Below are positions 47,531 through 58,994 of a stretch of DNA of 64,000 nucleotides, piece after piece (the stretch's first letter is position 1; each line of letters begins with the position of its first letter). Position numbers and translations under genes: made by a program. The notes under the pieces are model-generated. The model did no database searches. It was given only the letters and a program-made list of their open reading frames with translations, and was not told the DNA's origin. Origin of the DNA: Blasia pusilla (lineage: Eukaryota > Marchantiophyta > Marchantiopsida > Blasiales); the NCBI GenBank assembly GCA_050084515.1, contig CM114274.1:28210001-28274000 (forward strand), written 5' to 3'.

Positions 47531-49180
47531 CGCCCCATTATTGGATGTACACTATCATTTGCAAGATCAAGAAAAGAGATTGTCTGATTTTCCTGACATG
47601 CCACAACCTAACTTCGAATCCCCTCACTCACATACAGTTGCGGAGGAAGAGGAACTCAATTATGATCGAGTTGAGCTATGTTCGCAAGTTAGAAGTGGAG
47701 ATGAGTCTTTGAATGATGGACAACGAGGAATTTGGGATGCCATACATGATCAATTGGAGAAAATGACACATAATGCTCTACCTTCAGAAAAAAAAATTTC
47801 ATTGATGGCCCATGTGGAACAGGGAAGACCTTCTTATATAATCTTCTCCTTGCAAGTATAAGAAGTGCAGGAGCTATTGCTTTAGCTGTCGTATCATCTG
47901 GAATAGGTGCACTATTATTAAATAGAGGGCGTACAACACACTCATGCTTCAGGATTCCTATTAATCTAGCTTGATGAAAACTTCACTTGCGGAATATGTG
48001 TCAATAGCAACGTAGTACGTATGATTCAAAGGGCCTCACTTATTATATGGGATGAGGCACCTATGACTCATCGTCATACATTTGAGGTCGTGAATAATAC
48101 CTTACAAGATATTATGGGAGAGATCTCTGATGGCTTGAGCAATGTGCCATTTGGTGGTGATTTTCGTCAAGTTTTACCTGTCATCCGTTATACAAGCCAC
48201 TTTAAAGAGATCTCATTTATGGTCCCACGTGAGGGTGATGAAGCTTACTACAAATATGAGAGTTAAAAATTTAGAAGGGCATATGTGTGTTCATCAACAA
48301 GCTTTTGCTGATTGGTTATTGGAGATGGGAGAGGGTCGTGTGCCTTTACACACTTCTTTGGGAAATGATTTCACTCAACTACTATCTGACATGGTTCTTC
48401 ACAGTAAGAATGTAAATGATCTTATTGATATTATATATGGGAGTGATCATCAACAATTTCATGACATCAAATTTTTGAGAGATACAACTATTCTCACGCC
48501 AAGAAATAAAGATGTTGATGATATAAATATGGATGTTATGTCTCAATTTTATGGAGAGGTAATTATCACTACTCCTAATATTGATTCTTTTAACAATTAT
48601 ATATTACTTCATGAAATAATCCTATTTAGGATTTACTGGGTGATGATGATGAGTTTTTGGGAATATTTCCTCTGACAAGTATGTGTTATGTATAGGAGCA
48701 TACTTACCTTAGTGTTGACACTGTTCCAAACAAGGGAATCGGTTATATCTATCCAATTGAATTCTTGAATACATGCTTACCTTCTGGACTACCCCCACAT
48801 TGTTTGTGTTTGAAGGTTGGTGCACTAATAATGCTTCTACGAAACATGAACGGTTCAAAAGAATTAGCGAATGGAATTCGATTGATCATTCGTGGATTCG
48901 TGCAACATATTATAGATGTTGAAATTATTACGGGGAAAAATATTGGAGATCGAGTTTTCATTCCGCGTATCCCATTGATTGCTCCGGGCTTGCCTTTTGA
49001 TTTGCGTAGATTGCAATTCCCTATTTTTCCTACTTTTGCCATGACTATTAATAAGGCGTAAGGTCAGACTTTGCAAAAGGTTGGAATTTACTTGCCTTTG
49101 CCTGTATTTTCTTATAGCCAACTATGTGTGGCATTGTCTAGAGTAGGACAAAAGTTCAATTCATATTATGATTGGTAATG
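47530..49180 (+). pseudogene. Helitron PIF1-like helicase half (plus strand)
   Basis: The helicase end of a Helitron RepHel protein, which unwinds DNA during rolling-circle transposition. In order it shows LSDFPDMPQPNF (about 47580) and the Walker A GPCGTGKT (about 47810), reached by a frameshift from the preceding frame. Then come SSGIGALLLNRGRTTHSCF, the Walker B region LIIWDEAPMTH (about 48045) and GGDFRQVLPVIR (about 48160). The C-terminal part has GRVPL, LTPRNKDVDDIN, LPSGLPPHCLCLKVGALIML, DRVFIPRIPLI, AMTINKA, a stop, then GQTLQKVGIYLP and LCVALSRVGQ. The stop replaces the Gln of the conserved KAQGQTLQ motif (about 49060). Frameshifts and stops make it inactive. The N-terminal Rep half is not upstream; a matching Rep half lies downstream on the opposite strand. 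Confidence 0.85.
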
Positions 49181-49352
49181 ATACCCACTCGAACAAGAAA
49201 GGTGATTACACCCGGAATGTAGTCTATAAGGAAATTCTTACATGAAATAAATTACTCATTTTTTAAATGAGACAAGATGAAGATATTTGAATTTTTTGAA
49301 TTTTTTTGAATTTTCAATTTTTTCTAAAATTAATTTTCTAAAAATCATTTAC

Positions 49353-49383
49353 TTACCCTTACATGGCATAGGCACCTTACTAG
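49353..49383 (+). other. Helitron 3' terminus
   Basis: GGCACCTTACTAG followed by T, about 200 bases after the helicase ends. It is the same terminal sequence as in the non-autonomous element ending at 58049 (GGCACCTTACTTAG). The subterminal hairpin is degraded. This fixes the 3' end and the plus orientation of the helicase half. Confidence 0.65.
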
Positions 49384-49679
49384 TTTTATTAAATTCAAGA
49401 GATTTTATGTTATTACCATGAAAAATGTGTTTCCTTCTTTCTATTTTGGTATAGATTGCACTATCAACCATTCATAGTATTTTCATGAATCATCACATAT
49501 AACTAAAAAGATTGTCTTATTTTCTTTCCCTTAAGCTAATATAACATTCCATGTTATTCCTTGCCAATTTTTTTTTTTTTGGTCACGTCTTTTATAATGA
49601 AACAGAACAATGAGTTTCCATATGGCACTTCATTGGAGACTAGAGGTTGAGTCTATTGGGCAATGGGTGACCTGCTTAT

Positions 49680-50515
49680 TAATACGAGGATTTTAACTTA
49701 TAAGAGCATATTTCCCATTGGTTTGGGTTCATTTGGAGGTCACTCCATAATGTAGCGAGTTGAGCGAGCGTATTATAAGCTAGAATGACGTTAAAAAATC
49801 GACGGAATGAGAATCCTGTGCGAATCTCGGAAGCTTCTTGTAAGCAAAGAAAGGCCTCATTAGCATCCTCAAGAAGTCCCAATTGAAAAGCAACTTCCTT
49901 AAAAGTTGGATATATGACTTAATGTATAGTTCTCAAGTGCTCATATGCAGTTGCAACTCGAACATGATGAAGAAGCAACCGCAACTAGTGACATTCTCCA
50001 TCACCTATCAAAATAGTATTAACTTTTTTAGATCATTAAGTATATATATTGGTTTTCTCACATCAATATTCCAAAAGTAAAATTTGAAATTTAGTATAAG
50101 TTAAAATAATGCATTGAAAACCACTTATGAAATGTAGTATTTACCTGGATAAGTAAGTTATAAAGGACCAATAGGATGACCGCAACCATTTTTTCTTTGT
50201 ATTCTACGCACCCATTTTGTTTTACTCCAACGATAATATTAAGGAAAATCGAGATATAAATATCCTCGAGCCGTATGATCAAGGTTATTAGTAACAAGCC
50301 ATTGCGTTAGGGTTGTCTCAATATTTCTTTGTATAATAACCTCAAGCATGTCAACATCATTGTTGTGAACCATTTGTGCCTCTTGTAGATGAACAACCAA
50401 TCTCATAACACTTGGTTGTTCTGCATGTAAATTAAACTTGAAAAGTTGCCAACATGCCTCTAAAGAAGAGATATACCTACATATCAAACACGGGAAACTT
50501 ATTTTATACATTTAC

Positions 50516-50549
<34 letters not shown>

Positions 50550-52361
50550 TAAATAATATCATAAAATTTTTTTTTCAATCCTAGAGAGAATCAAATTCCA
50601 TTCCAATTTACCTTGCATCGAGATATAAGTTCGTCTCATCAATGACCTCCATAGTTGTGGAGGTATCCATATCCTTTTCCAACTTAAATGTTATAACATC
50701 AGATCCCTTATATACATATTTATATAAATGTTTGACTTCTCAAATATTGTTTATGATCTCTAAATTAATATGACAATCAAAGAGGATACATAACAAAGGA
50801 TTATATGGCACGACCCATCGATTATCCAAATCTTTGTTGTGCTTCATGATCTTCTTTCCATCATCGGATCTAGCATTTATAACAAACAATATAATATGAG
50901 ATGACATTGAGTATATCTCAAAGATTAAGCAAGAAAAAAAGTGTATACCATGGTGGAAAGCTTCTAACTTAAGAGTAAGGTAATGAAGTTATAGCTTAAT
51001 TACATCTGATAGATTGGGTAACCATCTTCAGTCTCCGTAGTCACTCTCGCAAACACCTTGGGATAGCCTTTGGTACACTTTTTTGTTTCCCTATCCATAC
51101 ATGGAGCATTTGGATTTAATTCTCCGCATGGACGATGAACCATACAATTAACCACAGTAGAATAGAGTCTCGGATGTGTGATCGAATCAAGAATTTCAGC
51201 TTTGATGATATCATCATAATTGGAAGTGGTATGTGGCTTATCCTCATGTCCTGGAATAATCAAGACATGGACATGTGGTAAGCCTCTTTTTTGGAACTCA
51301 ACCACATGAATATATCCCACCACTTGACCCAAGATATGTTTGTTCATAGTAAGCCATAGTAACTCCCTTTTTTCTTTCTCAAACACTCGCACAACCAAAT
51401 TTGGTCGATCAGCAGCAGTTTGGCCGGGTATCAATGCCAATGTTATCTCTTTCCACTTAGGATTGCATGTCATGGTAAAAAACAGATACAGATTTCAGAA
51501 GTGCCTCATAATGGCCATTGCATCTTGATATAATTGATGCATATGATGTGGGCCTCCACTAAAGGAAGAAGGTATAATGATGCATCTCCCAAATCTTGCA
51601 CCATCCATATCATGTTGATATAAGGCATCTTTTACACCTTGGTATAATTCAGCCCGCAACTCCTTTTGATTTAATCTTACCCAGCATAACCGTTGCATCT
51701 CTATAGTTGCATATATGTCAACCATGTACTCTTGAGTAATGCTACCCAATTGAAGTAGCCGATTCTTATCTTCAGCTCCTAGTTATGTTTGTAGTTGAAA
51801 AGAGGAAAATTGCAAGGCTATAATGCTCTTTTTATTCCTCATCATTGAGTCTTCATTAATCCCACTATCAACTCGCCTCTCCTCCATTGAGTCATTTGAA
51901 CATTCAATATCCCTATTGTCCACTTGTATATTATCCCTTCTAGGTATACATGTTGTTGTAGATCCTTGAAAACTCCCAATTGGTATTCCAAGATGCCAAC
52001 CGGCTTCACCATAGACAAATACCAAAACAAAGTGCAATGGAACATATGCTTTATTTAGGTCTAATATACATCTTGCAACCCCTCCATGTAATTGCAGAAC
52101 TATAGCACGGCGATCAACACATTCACTTCCATCACCTGGCAAAATTACTGCAACTTCAAAAGCCAATGGTAAGTTATAATGTCTGGCCTCAAGCCCACAC
52201 GTACTTGCCTTTAGGACCATGCGCACATTAGACTCACTTGCCTCGTTGGCGATGTGCTGAAAAATTTTCACATACAGATTATGTTCGTGTAACATCTCTT
52301 GCAGCCCTCGTAAGATGTTAGGTTGGAGATCATGAGATATGACTCTTCCTCGATTCTCCAA
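49680..52361 (-). pseudogene. Helitron Rep (HUH endonuclease) half (minus strand)
   Basis: The initiator end of a Helitron RepHel protein, which nicks DNA to start rolling-circle transposition. On the minus strand, 52361-51783 carries the Helitron_like_N region (HNLYVKIFQHIANE, LPLAFEVAVILPGDG). Next come FSGGPHHMHQLYQDAMAIMR and TMTCNPKWKEI (about 51550-51450), then the HUH metal motif in KRGLPHVHVLIIPGHEDKP (about 51240-51295). The catalytic Tyr motif HLYKYVYKG is at about 50730-50708. Central-region motifs ARYISSLEACWQLFKFNLHA and PTFKEVAFQLGLLEDANEAF run down to about 49680. Splice-like GT-AG boundaries remain, for example about 50490-50615. One frameshift and several stops are present. 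It stops where the helicase should begin. Confidence 0.85.
50517..50547. repeat. (TA)n microsatellite
   Basis: An uninterrupted run of about 15 TA units inside an intron-like gap of the Rep half. Confidence 0.95.
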
Positions 52362-53215
52362 TTCATTCTCAACATCATGAATATAGATTGAGAAAATCTA
52401 GGATGATATCCTTCTTTTGGATGAAGTGCTCCAATAGTATGGTAGATCCCACCTTGAACCCTAAAATGTCCGTCATAACAATTTGCTCATTCACATGAGC
52501 TCTTGTAGATGCTATTTGTAATGCAGAATTATAAGCTCGAGCATGGGTAAGAAAGTGAGCACTTTGAGATCCAATACCTTAAATCAATTCTTTAAAAAAT
52601 GAAGGATTTTTTTTTCAAGAATGGAAGTTGTATTTTTCCATGATCGCAACATATACCAAAAGGCGAGTTGTGAAACCTTGTAGCCTTCATCTTCCACATT
52701 TCCAATGAAGAGCATGACGTGAAGGACATACCTCAATCATAATTCCAATTGTGAGATGGCCCATCGATTGACTTACCATTATGGCATCCCAAGTTTTCTT
52801 ACATCACTCTCTTGGAAGTTTCAAGTCCGTGCAAGATTGAGAAACTTGTTCACTTTTGGAATCCTCTCCGTATTACCTAATGTGTGACAATTTGTCAAAG
52901 TTGGAGGCATAAATCCACTCTTTGTTTGGTGGACATCTCCATAAAGTGTAAGAGGTATGCTCTCAATTCTTGCAGGTACAAAAGTGGATATCTCAATAAC
53001 TTCATGTGTGGGAGTATCCTCAAGAACTGCATGTTCTTGATCTCCAAGGGTACACCTTTCCCTGTCAAGAATTTTCATGTTAGATACCTCAACCCCATTG
53101 TGTTGAGAATATATTTCTTTGATTGAGGGATGTGTAGAAATAGGTATGTCATGAGTAGAAACATCCATAGTATTATCCTCACACAGAGACCTAAAAGGGA
53201 TGGAAATTGTAAGCT

Positions 53216-54060
53216 TTATTGAAAAAACCAATAGAAAAGAAAAGGAAGATTTTCACATAATAGAAATTTTTTATATCTTACTCCATGTAAAATTGGAGAG
53301 TCCAAAAGGGAAATATGTATATCATCTTCAATTCCCTCTATAATAGGAGCATAAGCCAATTCTTGTTGAAGTGCATGCCTTCTTTGCTTATGCTCCCTTT
53401 GGTTAATCCTCCTTTTCTCTTTACGATGTGCCAAATTCTCTATACGAATAGTACGTTTTCTTCTTTTTGCCTCGGCCTACAATACCTTCTTCAAATCACG
53501 TATGTCTGTTGGATTCAATGGAAGAGTAAGTCTGCAAAGAGAGTTTTCATACAACGAAGTTACTAACCTTGGACTTCCCTTAACACATCACGTCTAATGG
53601 TAATGAATAAATTGAAATGAAAGCCTAATCACCATACGTTGGTGTAATTTGGATTTGTGGAACACTTATTATTTTGGTTTGAGTTGCCAATTTTTCTGCA
53701 CATATAAGGCGTTTTCGTCTCTGTGCCTCGCTGTGCAATACTTTCCAAAATTGACGTATATCCCTAGGATTCAATGGAATAGGAAGTCTGAAAATTGAAG
53801 AATCACATAATGAAGTTATTTGAATTCTAACTTACATAAATAAGATTTAACATACAAAAGAAACCAAAATGGAAATGTGTTGAAAACTTTCTTTAGAAGG
53901 AACATACGTTGGAGATATTATTAGAGGATGTATTTGTTTTGATCGAGCTGCTAATTTCTCCACACAAAGTGCACGGTTTCTTTTTTGAGCCTCACCTCGC
54001 AAAACCTTTCACAAATCACGGACGTCTAGAGGATTTGACGCAATAGGAAGTCTGAATATT
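53216..54060 (-). repeat. Three tandem coding-like modules upstream of Rep
   Basis: Three units about 256 and 264 bp apart (anchors near 53470, 53726 and 53990). On the minus strand each encodes a variant of LPxxxNPxDIRDLxKVLxxEA, then RRKRxxRxEKLA. Unit copies read LPIASNPLDVRDL, LPIPLNPRDIRQFW and LTLPLNPTDIRDLKKVL. Two units have a stop within the module. The last unit continues into AHRKEKRRINQREHKQRRHA, a basic, possibly DNA-binding stretch. They lie upstream of, and in the same orientation as, the Rep half, so they probably formed its N-terminal exons. Confidence 0.65.
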
Positions 54061-54249
54061 TTTATCAAATAAAGTCAATAACTTAATAATAACATCCTTT
54101 GTACGAAAGGAAACAAAATGAAATGAAAAAAGTAGTTAACATACGTTAGAGATGCTCAAATTAGGGAAACATTTGGTGCCTCTGTTGTTGAAGTCATAAG
54201 TGGTAGGTTGGTTATATCACAAAGAGACCTCTCCTCCATTCCTTGAATA

Positions 54250-57200
54250 TTCCCCTAAAATGACTTCAATCCTAATCACAACGTAAGTAAAGTGAAATTG
54301 TAAAGAGGCAATTTTTCATGAGAGAAAAAATTAAGGGCGGAATTCTTAACAATATTCTCCAAGGACAATATTGAAGGAGAAGAAAAAAATAGCAAGGCAA
54401 GAAATAGAAATGTAAATGTTAAGATTAAATTTTTTTCCAAAATATCTAACGACAGGCCGGCCCTCCCTTTGTTGCCAAATCCTCACACATGACACGACGT
54501 CCACTGGCGATTACCAGCTCCGTCGACGGACTTTCTACAGCGTTCCATTCTTATCGACGGTAACGGTTGTCGGAAACTTGAACCAGTCAAGACTCGAGAG
54601 GACTCATTAGCGAGTCCCCTAGTAGAGGACCGAGGAGATACAAAGGTGAAGGCCCTAAACTGCCGTGGTCTTGCATTGATTGTGAGACCTGGTATTTGAC
54701 TACTACGTTTTGGCATTCCCCCATTACTTTCCTGCCCGCGTCCAAGTTGCCGCTGCAATCTATTGGCTTCCTACAAAGGGGACAAATTCCCCAACACGGA
54801 TATCGTCCGGGAGAGAAGAGGTCGTGCAACTAGCTGCCGGGAACAACTGGACGCCACCTCAAACCGTGGTCAAAGTAGAGTGGCTACAAAGGTCGACAAC
54901 AAAGCTGCCGCAGTCTAGGTAGATCAGCTACTACTGTAGCCACCTGTCTTAGCCTCGGCCAAATCCTTAGTCGGCCACACTATCCCTTGGTTTAGGGAAG
55001 AGCCACGGCTCTACCCTAAAATGCTCTACCCCCGGTTTCCACGGCCTAGCTTCTAACCTCCTGCAACTACAACAGTGGCTGCTCTACTCGACCCGCTTAG
55101 CTAGTCGCCATTTCAAACCTGCCTCGCACACGGCTACAATAGTATCCGTTCCAATGCGACCACCCCCTTCCCGCCGCCACTCAAAACTTGCCACGACACA
55201 CTGTGGTGGCCGTGACTAAGGGTAGTATTGACCCCTCAAGATCCCTCTCTTTGCCACTCCCGACTTTGTCTTACTCTACCCAACTCGCGAGCGCGCTCGG
55301 GATGCCTCTCCCATCTTACAACCTCTATGTGCGAGTTAATTGCACAACCCTCTCCGAATCCCAATCCCAAAAAAACAAACAAAAACTGTTAATGTTGCCA
55401 TGTTTGGAGATAGAAAGCGGCTTTTGAGACTTGGATGAACCAACAATCTTAATGAGAAATCAGAATTCTCTGTTGTGCACACATTGAGAGAGAGAAAAGT
55501 TTTGAGAGTAAGGTGCGCCATTGAGAGTGGGTGGGAGTTACGTTGAAGGTCATACTAAAATGCAGTTCAGAATGCCAAAGCGTTGGTACATAGAGAGAGA
55601 CAAAGAGTTGGTGCACCATTCAAGGTGTATGGGGTTACAATGGACCCTGAGTTTGCTTCTTATCTTTAGTACGCGGCAAAATATTTATTGGATATGTAAA
55701 TATAACTTCCCTTCAAGCTTCAGGAATAACTGAGATTTGCTTGTGCTATGTATAGACAGGGAGAAAAATTAGAACTTCAGAAGTTGAAGACTTGAAGACT
55801 TGACTAAAAGTCAAACTTCAACTTTTTTGACCTACTTTTCTCGATGTTGGCAGGCTCATTTTGTGAAGCTAGATCTCTTTCAAATCGAAGGGTTCTACTC
55901 GACATGGGTGGTATTCAGAGTCTGAGCTACTTGGTATGTTCAAATACCATTCATATGAGTCGCAACTACCTAAAGTGCCCGGCCCTAGAGTTGAATCTCC
56001 AAGTCCTATAGAGAACTCTTGCGAGGGGCTTAATGGACTCCATCTTGGAAATGACGGTGGAGAACTACTCTCGCTTCAATTCAAGAGGCCTTGCCACTTT
56101 CTCTTTGGAACTATTGGAGATTCGACATTGTGAAAGTACATCTTGTACTCCTGTTCTCCTTCGCATCTTCTTTCCTGAGGACTCAAGGCTGAATGTCGGG
56201 CCACTTTGGTTGCTCGTACACCATACTCCGGACTCGTTTGTTCAACATATTTCGTTGATGCACTTATTTTTCGTGGCTCTCTTAGAGGTGTCGTTACATG
56301 TGGAGATTTCACTCCATAGTATTTCCTTGACAAATTTATCAAATCTGTTTCCTTTTTGAGTGGCCTTTTGCCTTGCGTCGACTTCTTAGCTGTTCTCCTA
56401 ATCATGGTGAAGAACTAACCTTCAACTTTTTTCCTGCATGCAATAGAGTGGAGATGAGAAAGAAAGTGACATTCTTGTCTTGCTTGTGCATGTAGATATA
56501 TGGGAGATTAGCTTTGGGAGCAACCAAGCTTTTGCAACTTGGACATTATAGGAAAGTAACATATAATGGATGTGCGAGTGAGGAGAATTTACGTACTGTA
56601 GTAGTAGATGCAGATGGGAACTTTAGTGAGCTAAGGATTTTCTACAGTAAACGAGCAAACACATGTGTTATATTTTACTATGAATGCAGTACATATTGTT
56701 GCAATGCTAATGTGTATGCATGTGCAACTATTGGATTGTAGGAGCTATATGCTGAAAGACATAGAAGTGTTGCATATATCCAATTCAGCAAGCTGCCTAA
56801 GAAATGATGTGCATATTTCAATAAGCACAATGTAGGATTCCAGTAATTTCACCCTCTGTTCTTTGTCCCCTTCTTGGTATGCGCACATTTGTCTCCTTAG
56901 TATCCGCCTGTCTAGTGTTGAGTGTGAATGGGTAGGATGATTTAAATATTGGAGAAATTTTTAATCATGCTTAGTCAGCAATAATCCTTGATTTGCTTAG
57001 TTAGATGAACAATTAAGAAGAAACCACCTTCTATGACTGTGGAGCTCCCCTAGTCAAAACGTGGAGTGTTTTCTTAAGAATTAACCGCTCCAAAAGTACC
57101 CCTTGTCAAAACGCAGAGTTATTTCTCAGTAATGCCTGGAACCAACTACGCTGTAAGAGTGGTCCTCGCAAGAGTAAGCTCCTATTTATTATCTAATATT

Positions 57201-57450
57201 ACTTTTTTATTTAATTAAAAAATTAAAAATTTAGGATATAAGTGCAGCAATTTGAAAATTCCTCTGAAAAACTTGGACACATGTCAGATGGAGGAGTGTC
57301 GTGAGCATGTCACTTCAAACACGTGTCAGATGGGGTGGGGTGTTGCTATAGAAAATGGCTCCTCCGATAATAGTATAGATTTCAAATTTGGAAGAAAATT
57401 TATTTTAAAGAAATTTTTTCTTAGTTCTAAATTGAAGCAATTCAATATGC
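54250..57450. other. Intergenic, no gene recognised
   Basis: 54450-55300 is GC-rich and contains several overlapping frames with no known domain. 55700-56450 has frames on both strands (for example minus 56405-56076, rich in Lys/Arg) that I cannot assign. A short direct repeat (GTCAAAACGYRGAGTKWTTT) lies near 57053 and 57110. Nothing here can be supported as a gene. Confidence 0.4.
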
Positions 57451-57455
57451 TAGAA

Positions 57456-58049
57456 TCTATATTATTAAAAGAGGACGGGGTTTGAGAACCTTTCCTAAGG
57501 TAAGGTAACAGGTAATCATTTTCAGGTCTTAGCCTTATGACACGTGAGGGGGAAGGGGTATTAAGTAGTGAGGCTTTAGGGGTAGGGAGGGGGGATTCAA
57601 GTAATGGACCTTTTTTAATTTTATTATTTAAACCACACTAGATGGGTAGAAATATTCCAAGTAGAAAAAATCATAAGGATTTGAATAAAATAGAAAAATA
57701 TTTTATTAAGTATTAATAATTTTTTTAATATTATAATGGAGATTATAAATATTAATAAAATGGAAAAATTTGGATTAAAATTTTTTATAATTAGTGTCTT
57801 AATTCACATGTTATGGAAAGGGAAAATTTTAATGGGTAAGGAGTAGATCAAATTTTATGGAAAGTTGAAATTATTTATAAGATTGGGATATAATTTAAAT
57901 TTGAATGGAGTACTCTAATTACTTAAAGAGTGAAATTTTATTATTCTTCTAAAATTTTAAAAAATAATAATTATATATTAAATTTTAAATCACATCATTA
58001 ATTTAAAATTTACTTTTTACACCCGTGCATCGAGGGGCACCTTACTTAG
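57456..58049 (+). mobile_element. Non-autonomous Helitron, 594 bp
   Basis: The 5' end is TCTATATTATTAAAAGAGG. The 3' end has ACCCGTGCATCGAGGGGCAC, then CTTACTTAG, with host A before and T after. Strongly AT-rich interior without coding sequence. It has the same ends as 19652-19846 and the same 3' end as the helicase-bearing Helitron at 49383, so it was probably mobilised by that family. The terminal hairpin has decayed. Confidence 0.82.
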
Positions 58050-58645
58050 TGGTTATTACCTCGTTATTATTATTTTTCGATGGACAGAATGTGCAGTCTA
58101 ATTTCCCCTTTTCCTTTCTTACACGGTGATGAATAATGATGCATCGATTCTTGCTTGAATTCCTATTAGCGGCTACCGTTTGCAAAAACCGCAATTTACT
58201 CCCGTGACCATCATAAAATCCTTCCGTCCTTCCATCTACTCACAGCCTCATTACCTAATGAACCAATATGAACCGGATTAAATACGATATGAAGGTGCCC
58301 GGAGGTTTGATGGTGTCATGCTTGACGTCAAAGGTTTGTCAAACCTTCCACAGATCTCTGTTGGCCCGCGGCAGTTTAGGGCCTTCGCATGCCGCTGTGG
58401 TGTGGCCAGGTCACCGGAACTTCGTATATTGTTGACTTGAAACTCAAGTCTTGGATGACTTGGCCCAAATTCTATGGTTCGAGGTGGGTCACTCATCCCT
58501 TGACATGTTCTTGGTCCTGTACTGAGTCTAGTGCTCCTTCTTCCTGACGGCACCAACATTTCGCGTTGGCATGGGCACAAGGCGGAGGGAGTTAGTTCCA
58601 CATACAATTGGTGGACGGGGATAGCAGCGGAGGGAACGGAGGGAC

Positions 58646-58845
58646 ATGGAAGTTTGGTTTGTAGAGGACTGAACTGGGCCTTCCTTTAACGCGTGGGGAA
58701 TTCTGTTCACGAGGGACTGAATTGGGCCGTTCTATCACCGAGGGAAATTTGGTTTGTAGGGGGGTGAATTGGGCCGTTGAGTCACTGGAGGGCACTTTGG
58801 TTTGTGGGGGATTGATTGCGCCGTTGACAATCGACCGGACGAAGT
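58646..58845. repeat. Minisatellite of four ~48-bp units
   Basis: Anchors GAAYTGGGCC, or its last variant GATTGCGCC, at 58671, 58719, 58766 and 58814 (spacings 48, 47, 48), with TTTGGTTTGTRGGGG in most units. It ends about 150 bp before the ATG of the ARF gene at 58995, so it lies in its promoter or 5' untranslated region. Confidence 0.85.
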
Positions 58846-58994
58846 TCAGGCCCTCGTAGATAATTTGGGTTGGATTCATTTGACACACGGACTGCGGTGT
58901 CGGTGCGAGGGAGCGCTAGCGGGGGAGGGCTGAAGCTGTTCGGAGGGGTTCAAGGTTGGGTAGCGGCGGTGCGGCGAGGAGAGGGTGAGCGGCG

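Noticed and set aside
54416-55430. GC-rich cluster of short frames on both strands
   Set aside because: None shows a domain or plausible exon structure.
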